Assembly (NCBI RefSeq): GCF_015291705.1
Contig: NZ_CP030050.1
Coordinates: forward strand, 310,001-374,000
Reading direction: 5' to 3'
From: Bradyrhizobium arachidis
Lineage (GTDB): Bacteria > Pseudomonadota > Alphaproteobacteria > Rhizobiales > Xanthobacteraceae
Length of the DNA: 64,000 nt
Under the pieces are notes generated by a model that saw only the letters and a program-made list of their open reading frames with translations, searched no databases and was not told the origin of the DNA. Position numbers and translations under genes: made by a program. Shown here one piece after another: positions 38,729 to 48,041 of this stretch; within the stretch, counting starts at the first letter, position 1, and each line of letters begins with the position of its first letter.

Positions 38729-39586
38729 TCAACGCGACAGGAACGTATTGCTCCGCGTCTTGCGCGCGATCGCAAAGCCGCGCGCCACCATGTCGGCAAT
38801 ACAATCCTGCTGCCATTCGTTTTGTGACAGATGCTCGATCACTACCGCGCGCGGCCACAGTGATTGCGGCGCGTCGCGGAAGAAGCCGATCAGCACGCGG
38901 TCCTCAAAGCCTTCGACGTCGATCTTGAGCGAATCGACCTGCGCGACGCCGGCCTCTTCGAGAATGCGCGTGAGCCGCAGCGACGGCACCTTGATCGCCT
39001 CGGTGCTGGCGGTGCCGGTGACGACATGCGTGGCGCCGAGATTGCCGCCGCCGCTCTCGATCATCAGCTCGCCGTCGCTATCGCCGGCCGCCGCCTGCAC
39101 CAGGCGCACCTGCGTTGCTCTCGATGCGGCATGGTTGAACGAGAGCCGTCCAAATGTCAGCGGATGCGGCTCGATCGCGACAACCTTGCCATTGGGCCCC
39201 ACCTGTCGCGCCATCACCAAAGCGAAGGTGCCGACATTGGCGCCGACATCGACGAAGGTGCCGCCCGCTGGGGTGTGCTGGCGCAGGAAGTCGAGCTCGT
39301 CGAGGTTGTAGTCGGGATTGAACAGCGCGCCGCGCTCGGTGGCGCTGCCCTGGTGGTAGAGCCGGAACGAGGCGCCCTGGTACTGCACGTCGACCGGGCC
39401 GCCGCGCAGCAGGTTGACCAGCCGCGACATCCACGGCCGGAACGCCCCGCGCTTCAAGCCCGACTGCTGCGTCAGGCGAATGATCGCGGCCTGCGCCGCA
39501 TTCGGCGCAAACGCGCCGAACGGCGCGGTTGATGGGGCGTTGTCGGGCGTCAAGCAGGTGGTCCTCGTTGCAGGCGGCGCATGCAT
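38729..39586 (-). CDS. FkbM family SAM-dependent methyltransferase
   Basis: A 285-residue methyltransferase. The SAM-binding region has FVDVGANVGTFALVMARQVG and VVAIEPHPLTFGRLSFN. The later LKIDVEGFEDRVLIG is the FkbM hallmark. FkbM enzymes methylate hydroxyls of sugars or secondary metabolites, often in polysaccharide synthesis. The start at 39586 (MHAPPATRTT) is chosen because the longer frame runs upstream into the palindromic repeat at 39.6-39.77 kb. The gene precedes the VOC gene by 25 bases. Confidence 0.87.
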   Translation of the reverse strand: MHAPPATRTTCLTPDNAPSTAPFGAFAPNAAQAAIIRLTQQSGLKRGAFRPWMSRLVNLLRGGPVDVQYQGASFRLYHQGSATERGALFNPDYNLDELDFLRQHTPAGGTFVDVGANVGTFALVMARQVGPNGKVVAIEPHPLTFGRLSFNHAASRATQVRLVQAAAGDSDGELMIESGGGNLGATHVVTGTASTEAIKVPSLRLTRILEEAGVAQVDSLKIDVEGFEDRVLIGFFRDAPQSLWPRAVVIEHLSQNEWQQDCIADMVARGFAIARKTRSNTFLSR

Positions 39587-39622
39587 AGCTGGTTTTGGTG
39601 GGGACTCCAACGCTCCATCACA

Positions 39623-39766
39623 GGTGTCGTCCCGGGGCGCGCGAAGCGCGAGCCCGGGATCCATAGCCACAGGGAGGAGTGTGAGGCGACACTGGTAACT
39701 ACGAGTCGTCGCCAAACTCAATCCTGTGGCTATGGGTCCCGGGTGCGCTTCGCGCCCCGGGACGAC
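39623..39766. repeat. Long palindromic repeat, intact copy of the IS110 target type
   Basis: Outer arms GTCGTCCCGGGGCGCGCGAA and CTTCGCGCCCCGGGACGAC; inside CCATAGCCACAGGGAGGAGT, ACTGGTAACTACGAGTC, and CTATGGGTCCCGGGTG. Homologous to the element split by IS110 at 31.9-33.1 kb. It is intact, so TGGGTCC-CCGGGT is an unoccupied site. Confidence 0.85.
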
Positions 39767-39776
39767 GGAGAGAGCT

Positions 39777-41732
39777 TTATGCCGCTTTCTTCGGCGCCTT
39801 CCGCTGCCTCAGGAATCGCCCGAGCAGCTTGCGCTTGCCTTTGCGCGGGATCAGGTCGACGTCGCTGACGAGCTTGGCGCCGCCTTTGCGGCGCTCCAGC
39901 ACGATCTTGCGGCTGTGGAAGGCTTCCAGCTCGACGCGATGCGCGACGCTGACGATGGTCGCCTTCGGCAACTCGTCGGTGACCATCTTCATCATCTTGT
40001 CCTGGCTCTTCTCGTCGAGCGCGGAGGTCGCCTCATCGAGCACGACGATGTCGGGGTTGTGCAGCAAGAGCCGCGCGAAGGCGAGGCGCTGCTTCTCGCC
40101 GCCCGACAGCGTCTGGTCCCACGGCCCCTCTTCCTCGATCTTCTCCTTGAGATGATCGAGGCCGACCTTGTGCAGGGCCTCGCCGATCTCCGCCTCGCTC
40201 CAGTTCTCGGCCGCGCCGGGATAGGCGACGGCACGGCGCAAGCTGCCCGACGGCACGTAAGGCCGCTGCGGCAGCATGAACAGCCGCCGGTCGGCATGGA
40301 AATTGACGCTGCCGCCGCCCCAGGGCCAGAGCCCTGCGATGGCGCGCACCAGCGTGCTCTTGCCGGTGCCGGATTCTCCGGCGACCAGCAGGCGCTCGCC
40401 GGGCTCGATCACCACCTCGGTCTCGCCGACCACAGCGGTGCCGTCATCGAGCGTGACGGAGAGATCCTTCAGCTCCAGCATGGCGTCGTTATTGGTTTCG
40501 CCGCGCTTGATGCGGCCGAAGCCGTCGCCTTGCTCGGCGCGTTCGAGGCCGTCGAGCGACATCATCAGCGAGGCGATGCGGCGCGCGCAGGCATTCCAGT
40601 CGGCGAGCCGCGGATAATTGTCGACCAGCCAGCCGAACGCGCTCTGCACGATGGTGAAGGCAGAGGCCGCCTGCATCACCTGCCCGAGCGTCATGCTGCC
40701 GTCGAGAAATTTTGGCGCGCAGAGCAAGAGAGGGACCACGGGCGCAACGAGGCTCGAACCCTGCGACACCAGCGTGGTGCGCATGTGTTGTCCAGCGAGC
40801 CGCGCCCATTGCCCGAGCACGCTGGTAAAATTGCGGTCGATGCCGTCGCGCTCTTCCTCTTCGCCGCCGAGCAGTGCGATGCTCTCGCCGTTCTCGCGCA
40901 CGCGCGTCAGCGTGTAGCGGAAGTCAGCCTCCGCCTGGTTCTTGTCCTCGGAGACCTGCACAAAGCGCCGGCCGATTACCATGATCGAGCTGGATGCGAT
41001 CGCGGCGTAGAGGATCGCGGCGATCACGAGGAAGCCGGGAATGGTGATCGCGGCGCCGCCGAGCGTCACGGTGAGCGCGCCGCCGATGGTCCAGAGCACG
41101 ACGATGAAGGTTGCGGCCGAGAGCAGCGCCGAGGTCACGCCGGCGAGGAAGTCGACCGGCGAATCGGTCGCGATGCGCAGATCCTCGGCGATGCGGTATT
41201 CCGGATTCTCGTGATCGCCGCCGACGAGATTGAGCTGGTAGTAGCGGCCGTTCTTGAGCCAGCGCGTCAGCACGCTTGCAGTCAGCCAGGCGCGCCAGCG
41301 CCGCTGGATGCTCATGCGCGCAAACACTTGCGCGACGCCGAGCACGATGCTGCCGATCGCGAGTGGGAAGAACAGCGCGGTGAGATGAAACACACTCGCC
41401 GCATCGCGCTTCTCGATGGCGTCGAAGATGGCGCGATTCCAGACATTGATGCCGTATTGGAAGCCGACGGTGAGGACGATCAGCACGACGAGGCCGAGAG
41501 AGAACGGCCAGGCCAGCCGGTCGCCGTTGCGGCCCCAGAAGCCGCGCGCGCTGATCCAGAACCGCGTCAGCAGATAATCTTTGCGGGCCTGCTCGGCCTC
41601 CTCGGGCGACAGCTCGGGATCGGGCTCGAGCAATTCCGGCGGTGGCGGGGCGACGTCATCGCCATTCTCGCCGGTGATCTCGACGATGGGCGGCTTCTCG
41701 CCCTGTTCGCGCTTTGCGGCCGGCTTCTGCAT
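39777..41732 (-). CDS. Fused ABC transporter (permease + ATPase) of the SbmA/BacA-like class
   Basis: A 651-residue protein. A proline/acidic N-terminal head (about 1-50) precedes a six-helix membrane domain of the ABC_membrane_2/SbmA-BacA type; RRWRAWLTASVLTRWLKNGRYYQL is the hallmark. The C-terminal ATPase has Walker A GESGTGKST, signature LSGGEKQR and Walker B IVVLDEATSA. In Bradyrhizobium, relatives such as BclA import symbiotic peptides; a role here in peptide or very-long-chain fatty acid handling is inference. The start is the ATG at 41732; no ribosome site precedes it. A promoter ends 9 bases upstream, so the mRNA is probably leaderless. Confidence 0.88.
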   Translation of the reverse strand: MQKPAAKREQGEKPPIVEITGENGDDVAPPPPELLEPDPELSPEEAEQARKDYLLTRFWISARGFWGRNGDRLAWPFSLGLVVLIVLTVGFQYGINVWNRAIFDAIEKRDAASVFHLTALFFPLAIGSIVLGVAQVFARMSIQRRWRAWLTASVLTRWLKNGRYYQLNLVGGDHENPEYRIAEDLRIATDSPVDFLAGVTSALLSAATFIVVLWTIGGALTVTLGGAAITIPGFLVIAAILYAAIASSSIMVIGRRFVQVSEDKNQAEADFRYTLTRVRENGESIALLGGEEEERDGIDRNFTSVLGQWARLAGQHMRTTLVSQGSSLVAPVVPLLLCAPKFLDGSMTLGQVMQAASAFTIVQSAFGWLVDNYPRLADWNACARRIASLMMSLDGLERAEQGDGFGRIKRGETNNDAMLELKDLSVTLDDGTAVVGETEVVIEPGERLLVAGESGTGKSTLVRAIAGLWPWGGGSVNFHADRRLFMLPQRPYVPSGSLRRAVAYPGAAENWSEAEIGEALHKVGLDHLKEKIEEEGPWDQTLSGGEKQRLAFARLLLHNPDIVVLDEATSALDEKSQDKMMKMVTDELPKATIVSVAHRVELEAFHSRKIVLERRKGGAKLVSDVDLIPRKGKRKLLGRFLRQRKAPKKAA

Positions 41733-41740
41733 GCGCGGAC

Positions 41741-41765
41741 AACGCAAAGGAAATCAATCGGTTCC
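41741..41765 (-). promoter_or_regulatory. EcfG-type (general stress) promoter for the ABC transporter
   Basis: On the minus strand GGAAC (41765-41761) is followed after exactly 16 bases by CGTT (41744-41741). This is the consensus of the EcfG sigma factor of alphaproteobacteria. The CGTT lies 9 bases upstream of the ABC transporter ATG, which leaves room only for a very short or absent leader. A second GGAAC sits 10 bases further upstream. Seen by eye; no start site is measured. Confidence 0.58.
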
Positions 41766-41785
41766 CTTCGGTTCCACGGTACCGG

Positions 41786-43924
41786 TTACTCCGCGGCGCC
41801 GTCGCGCACCCGGCGCAGCCGCGCAGCCCTGTAGAGCACTTGCGACAGCTCCTCGATCGAATAGGGCTTTTGCACGAGCTCGAAGCCGAGACGGCCCTCC
41901 TGCGCGAGCGCCTCGCTGTAGCCGGTCGTCAGCACCACCGGCACGCCGATGCCGCGGTCGCCGATGGCGTGCGCGAGGTCGAGCCCGGTCATCCCCGGCA
42001 TCACCACGTCCGAGAACACGACATCGAAGCGGTCCGCGTCGACGACGAGCTCGGCCAGCGCGTCGGTCGCGTTGTCGACGAGCGTGATGCTGTAGCCAAG
42101 CTCGGTGAGGCCGTCGGCTGCGAAATTGGCCAGCTCGATATTGTCCTCGACCACCAGCACCGACATGCCGCTGCCGGCCAATGCCGGCGCGGTGTTCGGC
42201 GCCTGACGCTGCGGCAGCAGGTCCGGCGGCACGCGCGGCAAATAGAGCGAGAAGGTGCTGCCCTGGCCGACCTCGCTCATCACGGTCACCTCGCCGCCGG
42301 ACTGCCGGGCGAAGCCGAACACCTGCGACAGGCCAAGACCAGTGCCGTGGCCGACCTGCTTGGTGGTGAAGAACGGCTCGAAGATGCGGCCGAGCCGTGC
42401 AGCGGGAATGCCGATCCCGGTATCGCTGACCGCGACGCTGACAAAGCCGTGGCTGCCGACGAGATGCGTCAGCGTGTCCGGAACGGTCGTCGCCACCTGC
42501 ACAGCGAAGGTGATCCTGCCCTTGCCCTGCATGGCATCGCGCGCATTGGTCGCCATGTTGATCAGCGCGGTCTCGAATTGGCCGGCATCGGCATTGACGA
42601 GGCAGGGCTCGGCCGGCAGCCGGATCGCGATCTCGATCGCCGAGCCGAGCAGCGTGGCGAGCATGTCGTGCAGCGATCGTATCCGCTCGCCGACGTCGAA
42701 CACTTCCGGCTTCAAGGTCTGCCGCCGCGCAAAGGCGAGCAGCTGCGAGGTCAGCTTGGCCGCGCGCGCGACCGCGTCCGCGATGGCGGTGACATAGCGT
42801 TGCCGTCGCTCCTCGGTCAGCTGCGGCCGGTTCAACAGGTCGACCGAGGCGCGGATCACCGTCAGCAGATTGTTGAAGTCGTGGGCGACGCCGCCGGTGA
42901 GCTGCCCGAGCGCCTCCAGGCGCTGGCTGTGCTTGAGCGCCTCCTCGGCCTCGCGCCGCGCGGCGGCTTCGGCCTGGAGATGCTGGGTGCGGCGGAACGC
43001 GAACGCCAGCAGCAGGAACAGCAGCGCGGTGGCGGGCACGCCGAACACCAGATGCTGGCCGATGGTGGCGTACCAGCGCGCGCGAATCGCCGAGGTCTCG
43101 AGGCCCGCGCTGACATAGATCGGATATTCGGCGACGCGCCGGTAGCCGATGCGGCGCTCGATCCCGTCCGACGCCCAGTCGATGGTCATGAGGCCATGGT
43201 CCGGGTGAGCTGCGATCTTCTGGCCGACCGGCCCGGTTGGATCGAGCCGGAGATCGCGGTCGAGCCGCGGAAAATGCGCCAGCACCGTGCCGTCGGTGCG
43301 CCCGATCGCGAAGAAGCTGCCGGGGTCGGAGCCGATCCGGGCGTAAAAGCTCTCGAAATATTCCGGCAGGACGGACGCCTGGATCACGCCGATGAAGCGG
43401 CCGTCGTCGGAGTCGCGGCGGCGGCTGACGCCGAAGAAGCGCGCGCCCTGATAGGGCGGACGCGGCGTCAGCGGCGTGCCGATGAAGGTGCCGATGCTGT
43501 GGTCGACATGGGCGAGGAAATAATCGCGGTCGGCAAAGCCCTGCTCCGGCGGCGGTGAGACGAGGCTGTTGACCAGCGACCGCCCGTCCGCATCGAAGAT
43601 CCAGGCCGATTTCAGCTGCGGCAGCGAATCGGTCAGGCGCTTCAGGCGCTGGTGCAGCGCCGGCTCGCGTGCGCGGATCGCATCGTCGGGAAGGCCGCGC
43701 ACGACCTCGTTGATCTCGGCGAGGCTGCGGTCGATGGTCTCGAACACCTTGAGCGCGTGTTCATGCGCGACGTCGAGCGTGCGCTCGATCTCGCGGTCGG
43801 CGATATCGTTGGTTGAGGTGTAGGAGATCGTAGAGGCGAAGACGAACAGCGCAATCGGGAGCGCCAGGGATGCAGCCATCATCCACTGCAGCAGTCTCAG
43901 CGAGTTGCGTTGCGCGCCCTGCAC
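41786..43924 (-). CDS. Hybrid sensor histidine kinase with receiver domain
   Basis: A 712-residue membrane sensor. One helix at residues 13-35, a periplasmic Cache-like (dCache) sensing domain (about 40-290), a second helix near 293-315, then the HisKA dimerisation domain with the phosphoacceptor in GGVAHDFNNLLT. The ATPase domain follows (DTGIGIPAARLGRIFEPFFTT; GTGLGLSQVFG), then a C-terminal receiver with the Asp in VVFSDVVMPGMTG and Lys in QKPYS. The ligand is likely a small molecule. No response regulator gene adjoins it; the receiver-only protein at 19.5 kb is a distant candidate. Confidence 0.93.
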   Translation of the reverse strand: MQGAQRNSLRLLQWMMAASLALPIALFVFASTISYTSTNDIADREIERTLDVAHEHALKVFETIDRSLAEINEVVRGLPDDAIRAREPALHQRLKRLTDSLPQLKSAWIFDADGRSLVNSLVSPPPEQGFADRDYFLAHVDHSIGTFIGTPLTPRPPYQGARFFGVSRRRDSDDGRFIGVIQASVLPEYFESFYARIGSDPGSFFAIGRTDGTVLAHFPRLDRDLRLDPTGPVGQKIAAHPDHGLMTIDWASDGIERRIGYRRVAEYPIYVSAGLETSAIRARWYATIGQHLVFGVPATALLFLLLAFAFRRTQHLQAEAAARREAEEALKHSQRLEALGQLTGGVAHDFNNLLTVIRASVDLLNRPQLTEERRQRYVTAIADAVARAAKLTSQLLAFARRQTLKPEVFDVGERIRSLHDMLATLLGSAIEIAIRLPAEPCLVNADAGQFETALINMATNARDAMQGKGRITFAVQVATTVPDTLTHLVGSHGFVSVAVSDTGIGIPAARLGRIFEPFFTTKQVGHGTGLGLSQVFGFARQSGGEVTVMSEVGQGSTFSLYLPRVPPDLLPQRQAPNTAPALAGSGMSVLVVEDNIELANFAADGLTELGYSITLVDNATDALAELVVDADRFDVVFSDVVMPGMTGLDLAHAIGDRGIGVPVVLTTGYSEALAQEGRLGFELVQKPYSIEELSQVLYRAARLRRVRDGAAE

Positions 43925-44075
43925 GGTCGCTCCCGGTCCCTGGCCGGAGAGCTTACTTGAATTTCCCGCCGGGAAGGAAGCGGCTTATGAATGGAACCTT
44001 TGGTTGTGTTCCAATGATTCGCCCGCGACACGGGTCGTGGCAAATTCTACTCAAACTGACGCCGATCGTAGAATG

Positions 44076-44096
44076 CCCCGGCCGCCGCGGCCGGGG
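44076..44096. terminator. GC-rich hairpin after sdhB
   Basis: CCCCGGCC (44076-44083) pairs with GGCCGGGG (44089-44096) around a 5-base loop, 18 bases after the sdhB stop. No U-run follows on the minus strand, so it is either a weak terminator or an mRNA-stabilising hairpin of the sdh transcript. Confidence 0.5.
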
Positions 44097-44114
44097 TCGT
44101 AGCATAATCGAGGC

Positions 44115-44897
44115 CTAGATCTGGCGCTCGACCATCTTGAGCTTGAGCTCGGCAATCGCTTCCGCCGGGTTCAGGCCCTTCGGGCAGGCCTTGGCGCAGT
44201 TCATGATGGTGTGGCAGCGGTAGAGGCGGAACGGGTCCTCGAGATTGTCGAGCCGCTCGCCGGTCGCCTCGTCGCGGGAGTCCGAGACCCAGCGGTTGGC
44301 CTGGAGCAGCGCGGCGGGGCCGAGATAACGGTCGCTGTTCCACCAATAGCTCGGGCAGGAGGTCGAGCAGCAGGCGCACAGGATGCACTCGTAGAGGCCG
44401 TCGAGCTTCTCGCGGTCCTCGTGGCTCTGGCGCCATTCCTTCTGCGGCGTCGGCGAGGTCGTCTTCAGCCAGGGCTCGACCGAGGCGTACTGCGCGTAGA
44501 AATTGGTCAGATCGGGGACCAGGTCCTTCACCACGGGCTGGTGCGGCAGCGGGTTGATCTTCACCGCGCCGTCCTTGACGTCGTGCATCGAGCGGGTGCA
44601 GGCCAGCGTGTTCTGGCCGTCGATGTTCATGGCGCAGGAGCCGCAGACGCCTTCGCGGCAGGAGCGACGGAAGGTCAGCGTCGGGTCGATGTGGTTCTTG
44701 ATCCAGATCAGCCCGTCCAGCACCATCGGACCGCAATCATGGGTGTCGACGTAATAGGTGTCGACGCTCGGATTCTTGCCGTCGTCGGGATTCCAGCGAT
44801 AGACGCGGAACTCGCGCGTCTCGGTCGCCCCCGCGGGCTTCGGCCAGGTCTTGCCGCCAGTGATCTTGGAGTTCTTCGGAAGTGCGAATTCAACCAT
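44115..44897 (-). CDS. sdhB: Succinate dehydrogenase iron-sulfur subunit
   Basis: A 260-residue subunit passing electrons from SdhA to the membrane anchor. The [2Fe-2S] ligands are in CREGVCGSC (Cys80, 85, 88) and Cys100. The [4Fe-4S] and [3Fe-4S] ligands are in [15 protein letters not shown] and in [17 protein letters not shown]. Last gene of the sdhCDAB order. A palindromic repeat (44920-44992) separates it from sdhA, giving a 102-base gap. Confidence 0.98.
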   Translation of the reverse strand: MVEFALPKNSKITGGKTWPKPAGATETREFRVYRWNPDDGKNPSVDTYYVDTHDCGPMVLDGLIWIKNHIDPTLTFRRSCREGVCGSCAMNIDGQNTLACTRSMHDVKDGAVKINPLPHQPVVKDLVPDLTNFYAQYASVEPWLKTTSPTPQKEWRQSHEDREKLDGLYECILCACCSTSCPSYWWNSDRYLGPAALLQANRWVSDSRDEATGERLDNLEDPFRLYRCHTIMNCAKACPKGLNPAEAIAELKLKMVERQI

Positions 44898-44919
44898 TAG
44901 TCCTGCCTCTGGTTTCTTT

Positions 44920-44992
44920 CGTCATGCGCGGGCTTGACCCGCGCCTCCATCGTTGAAGGATGGATTGCCGGGTCGAGCCCGGCAATGACAAG
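44920..44992. repeat. Palindromic repeat inside the sdh operon, between sdhA and sdhB
   Basis: Arms CGTCATGCGCGGGCTTGACC and CGGGTCGAGCCCGGCAATGA around a short CATCGTTGAAGGATGG centre. It is of the same type as those at 2.1 and 24.1 kb. In the mRNA it would form a strong hairpin between two cistrons of one complex. Confidence 0.75.
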
Positions 44993-44999
44993 CAGCAAA

Positions 45000-46835
45000 T
45001 CAATACACGCGCGCCTTCGGCGGGATGTACTGCACGTCGTTGGTCATGGTGTAGTCGTGAACGGGGCGGTACTCGATCTTGACCTTGCCGGAATCGTCGA
45101 GCCAGGCCAGCGTGTGCTTCATCCAGTTCTTGTCGTCGCGCGCGGAGAAGTCCTCGCGGGCATGCGCGCCGCGGCTCTCGGTGCGGTTGGCGGCGGAGTC
45201 CATCGTCACCACCGCCTGCGAGATCAGATTGTCGAACTCGAGCGTCTCGACGAGGTCCGAATTCCACACCAGCGAGCGGTCGGACACGGCGATGTCGGTG
45301 ATGCCGCTGTGGACCTTCTCGATCAGGTTCTGGCCTTCGCTCAGCACGTCGCCGGTGCGGAACACCGCGCAATTGTTCTGCATCACGTGCTGCATGCCTT
45401 CGCGCAGCTTTGCAGTCGGCGTGCCGCCGGAGGCGTAGCGGTAGTGGTCGAGGCGGCCGAGCGCGAGCTCGGCGGAGTTCGCCGGCAGCTCCGGCTGCTT
45501 GGCATTGGGCGTGAGCTTCTCGGCGAGCCGCAGCGCGGCGGCGCGGCCGAACACCACGAGGTCGATCAGCGAGTTGGAGCCGAGGCGGTTGGCGCCGTGC
45601 ACGGAGACGCAGGCCGCTTCGCCGATCGCCATCAGGCCGGGGATGATGGCGTTGTCGTCGCCGTCCTTCTTGGTCAGGACTTCGCCGTGATAATTGGTGG
45701 GGATGCCGCCCATGTTGTAGTGCACGGTCGGCACGATCGGGATCGGCTCGCGCGTCACGTCGACATTGGCGAAGATCTTTGCGGATTCGGAGATGCCCGG
45801 CAGGCGCTCGGCGAGCACCGCGGGATCGAGATGGTCGAGATGAAGGAAAATGTGGTCCTTCTTCTTGCCGACGCCGCGGCCTTCGCGGATCTCAATGGTC
45901 ATCGCGCGCGAGACGACGTCGCGCGAGGCGAGGTCCTTCGCGGACGGCGCGTAGCGCTCCATGAAGCGCTCGCCTTCGGAGTTGACGAGATAGCCGCCTT
46001 CGCCGCGCGCGCCCTCGGTGACGAGACAGCCCGAGCCGTAGATGCCGGTCGGGTGGAACTGCACGAACTCCATGTCCTGCATCGGCAGGCCGGCGCGCAG
46101 CACCATGCCGCCGCCGTCACCGGTGCAGGTGTGCGCCGAGGTGCAGGAGGCGTAGGCGCGGCCGTAGCCGCCGGTCGCGAGGATCACGGTCTGGGCGCGG
46201 AAGCGGTGCAGCGTGCCGTCGTCGAGCTTGAGCGCGATGACGCCGCGGCAGGTGCCCTGATCGTCCATGATCAGGTCGATGGCGAAGAACTCGATGAAGA
46301 ACTCGGCCGCGTGGCGCAGCGACTGGCCATACATCGTGTGCAGCATGGCGTGGCCGGTGCGGTCGGCGGCGGCGCAGGTGCGCTGCGCCTGGCTCTTGCC
46401 GAACTCGGTGGTCATGCCGCCGAACGGGCGCTGGTAGATCTTGCCGTCCTCGGTGCGCGAAAACGGCACGCCCCAATGCTCGAGCTCGTAGACCGCGTCG
46501 GGCGCGTTGCGCACCATGTATTCGATCGCGTCCTGGTCGCCGAGCCAGTCCGACCCCTTCACGGTGTCGTACATGTGCCAGCGCCAGTCGTCCTTGTGCA
46601 TGTTGCCGAGCGAAGCGGAGATGCCGCCCTGCGCCGCGACAGTGTGCGAGCGGGTCGGGAAAACCTTGGTGATGCAGGCGGTGCGCAGACCGGCTTCGCT
46701 GCAGCCGACCACGGCGCGCAGGCCCGCGCCGCCGGCGCCGACCACGACGACGTCGTAGGTGTGATCTTCGATCGGATAGGCTTTGCCGTTGGTGGCGGGA
46801 GCGCCGTTGCCCTTGCCATTCGTCTCGTTGGCCAT
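45000..46835 (-). CDS. sdhA: Succinate dehydrogenase flavoprotein subunit
   Basis: A 611-residue FAD subunit oxidising succinate to fumarate. The N-terminal dinucleotide motif is [16 protein letters not shown]. The FAD-linked His is His64 in [16 protein letters not shown]. The active-site segment [22 protein letters not shown] and the C-terminal [16 protein letters not shown] are normal. Normal length. It lies 3 bases after sdhD. Confidence 0.98.
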   Translation of the reverse strand: MANETNGKGNGAPATNGKAYPIEDHTYDVVVVGAGGAGLRAVVGCSEAGLRTACITKVFPTRSHTVAAQGGISASLGNMHKDDWRWHMYDTVKGSDWLGDQDAIEYMVRNAPDAVYELEHWGVPFSRTEDGKIYQRPFGGMTTEFGKSQAQRTCAAADRTGHAMLHTMYGQSLRHAAEFFIEFFAIDLIMDDQGTCRGVIALKLDDGTLHRFRAQTVILATGGYGRAYASCTSAHTCTGDGGGMVLRAGLPMQDMEFVQFHPTGIYGSGCLVTEGARGEGGYLVNSEGERFMERYAPSAKDLASRDVVSRAMTIEIREGRGVGKKKDHIFLHLDHLDPAVLAERLPGISESAKIFANVDVTREPIPIVPTVHYNMGGIPTNYHGEVLTKKDGDDNAIIPGLMAIGEAACVSVHGANRLGSNSLIDLVVFGRAAALRLAEKLTPNAKQPELPANSAELALGRLDHYRYASGGTPTAKLREGMQHVMQNNCAVFRTGDVLSEGQNLIEKVHSGITDIAVSDRSLVWNSDLVETLEFDNLISQAVVTMDSAANRTESRGAHAREDFSARDDKNWMKHTLAWLDDSGKVKIEYRPVHDYTMTNDVQYIPPKARVY

Positions 46836-46838
46836 GGG

Positions 46839-47243
46839 TTACACTCCGGATGACAGTTGGAGAATCGCGTAGATCGAGGCGAGCGCGACCGCGATCGAGA
46901 AGAAATTGTTGAGCATGATCGCGGTGAGCTTCAGCTTCTCGTTATGGACGTAGTCCTCGATCACGACCTGCATGCCGATCTTCATGTGCCAGGCGCTGGC
47001 GATGATGAAGAGCACCATGATGATGGCGACCGGCAGCGAGCCGAGGATCTGCTTGGCGCCGGCCTGGTTGCGGCCGAGCAGCATCATGATGATCACCAGC
47101 ACCGGGATCATCAGCAGCGTCATCGCCACCGCCGTGAGGCGCTGGCGCCAGAAGTCGGATGTGCCCGAATGCGCCGCGCCGAGATTGCGGACGCGGCCGA
47201 GCGGGGTACGCATGCTGCGCTTCGGCGTATCGGTCGCGCTCAT
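46839..47243 (-). CDS. sdhD: Succinate dehydrogenase membrane anchor subunit
   Basis: A 134-residue membrane subunit with three helices (about residues 30-57, 68-87 and 105-130). AWHMKIGMQVVIEDYVHNEK holds the His that binds haem b in this family and precedes the third helix. It takes part in the quinone site. Its start overlaps the sdhC stop by four bases. Confidence 0.93.
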   Translation of the reverse strand: MSATDTPKRSMRTPLGRVRNLGAAHSGTSDFWRQRLTAVAMTLLMIPVLVIIMMLLGRNQAGAKQILGSLPVAIIMVLFIIASAWHMKIGMQVVIEDYVHNEKLKLTAIMLNNFFSIAVALASIYAILQLSSGV

Positions 47244-47638
47244 CGTCCACCTCCGATCGCATAGGCGATGATCCAGATCAGCACCGTCAGGGCGATGCCG
47301 CCGATCGCTGCGCCCCAGGTCAGGGCCTCGCGCTCATTGGCCTTGAAGCCATAGCCGAGGTCCCAGACGAAGTGCCGGATACCGCTGAGCATATGGTGCA
47401 TCAGCGCCCAAGTGTAACCGAACACGATCAGCCGGCCGATGATGCTGCCGGTAAAGGCCTGGACATGGGCATAGGCAGCGGGGCCGGAGGCCGCTGCGAT
47501 CAGCCACCAGGCCAGCAGCAGGGTTCCGACATAGAGGGCAATACCGGTGGCGCGGTGGACGATGGACAGGGCCATCGTCAGCGTCCAGCGGTAGACTTGC
47601 ATGTGTGGTGAAAGCGGTCGTTCGATCCGTGCGGTCAT
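47240..47638 (-). CDS. sdhC: Succinate dehydrogenase cytochrome b556 subunit
   Basis: A 132-residue membrane subunit with three helices. MTARIERPLSPHMQVYRW is the usual SdhC start, and the signature HHMLSGIRHFVWDLG carries the haem-ligand His. The start at 47638 fits the family length; the longer frame to 47665 adds nine residues with no family support. First gene of the operon; its promoter should lie in the 400 bases upstream. Confidence 0.93.
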   Translation of the reverse strand: MTARIERPLSPHMQVYRWTLTMALSIVHRATGIALYVGTLLLAWWLIAAASGPAAYAHVQAFTGSIIGRLIVFGYTWALMHHMLSGIRHFVWDLGYGFKANEREALTWGAAIGGIALTVLIWIIAYAIGGGR

Positions 47639-48041
47639 GGGCTTTGATGTTTTATGGCGGCCCAACAGGGCGCGCGCGGGGATCGCGAAGGGTCGGCTCT
47701 ATTTACGGAGTCGGTTTCGCCTGCGCAATCACCAAATCGCCATAAATCGAACGCCGGTTCAGCCCTAGAGCCTTGATGAAACAAGGCCAATCAGCGGCTT
47801 GGTATACCAGAGCCTCGGTCCGCCAGCGAAGAAAAGAATCCTGATTCATCGATTTCGAAAGCGCCGAGGCGCGTTGAAATTGCTATTGGAACACCTCTAA
47901 ACGGACCATGCCGTCCAAACCGGACTGAGATCGGCCAAAGGCGTCGCCAGCCTCATTCACCGGGGCGCCGACCGCCCTCCTCACCATCCGATTTGATCCG
48001 GTCCGGATATGCGCACCCTGCATTCCACCCCGCCGCGGAGA
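47639..48041. other. Intergenic region upstream of sdhC
   Basis: About 400 bases between sdhC and the LysR gene, which ends at 48042. It is lower in GC than the coding DNA and has no credible gene; short open frames are random. It should contain the sdh promoter and leader. I see no riboswitch or small RNA I can defend. Confidence 0.5.

Noticed and set aside
39587..39721. Longer N-terminus for the FkbM methyltransferase
   Set aside because: The extra 45 residues run into the palindromic repeat at 39623-39766; the ATG at 39586 gives a normal protein.
43990..44010. GGAACC...GTTCC inverted repeat upstream of the histidine kinase as a promoter or operator
   Set aside because: A short inverted repeat with no match to a promoter spacing; no basis for a call.
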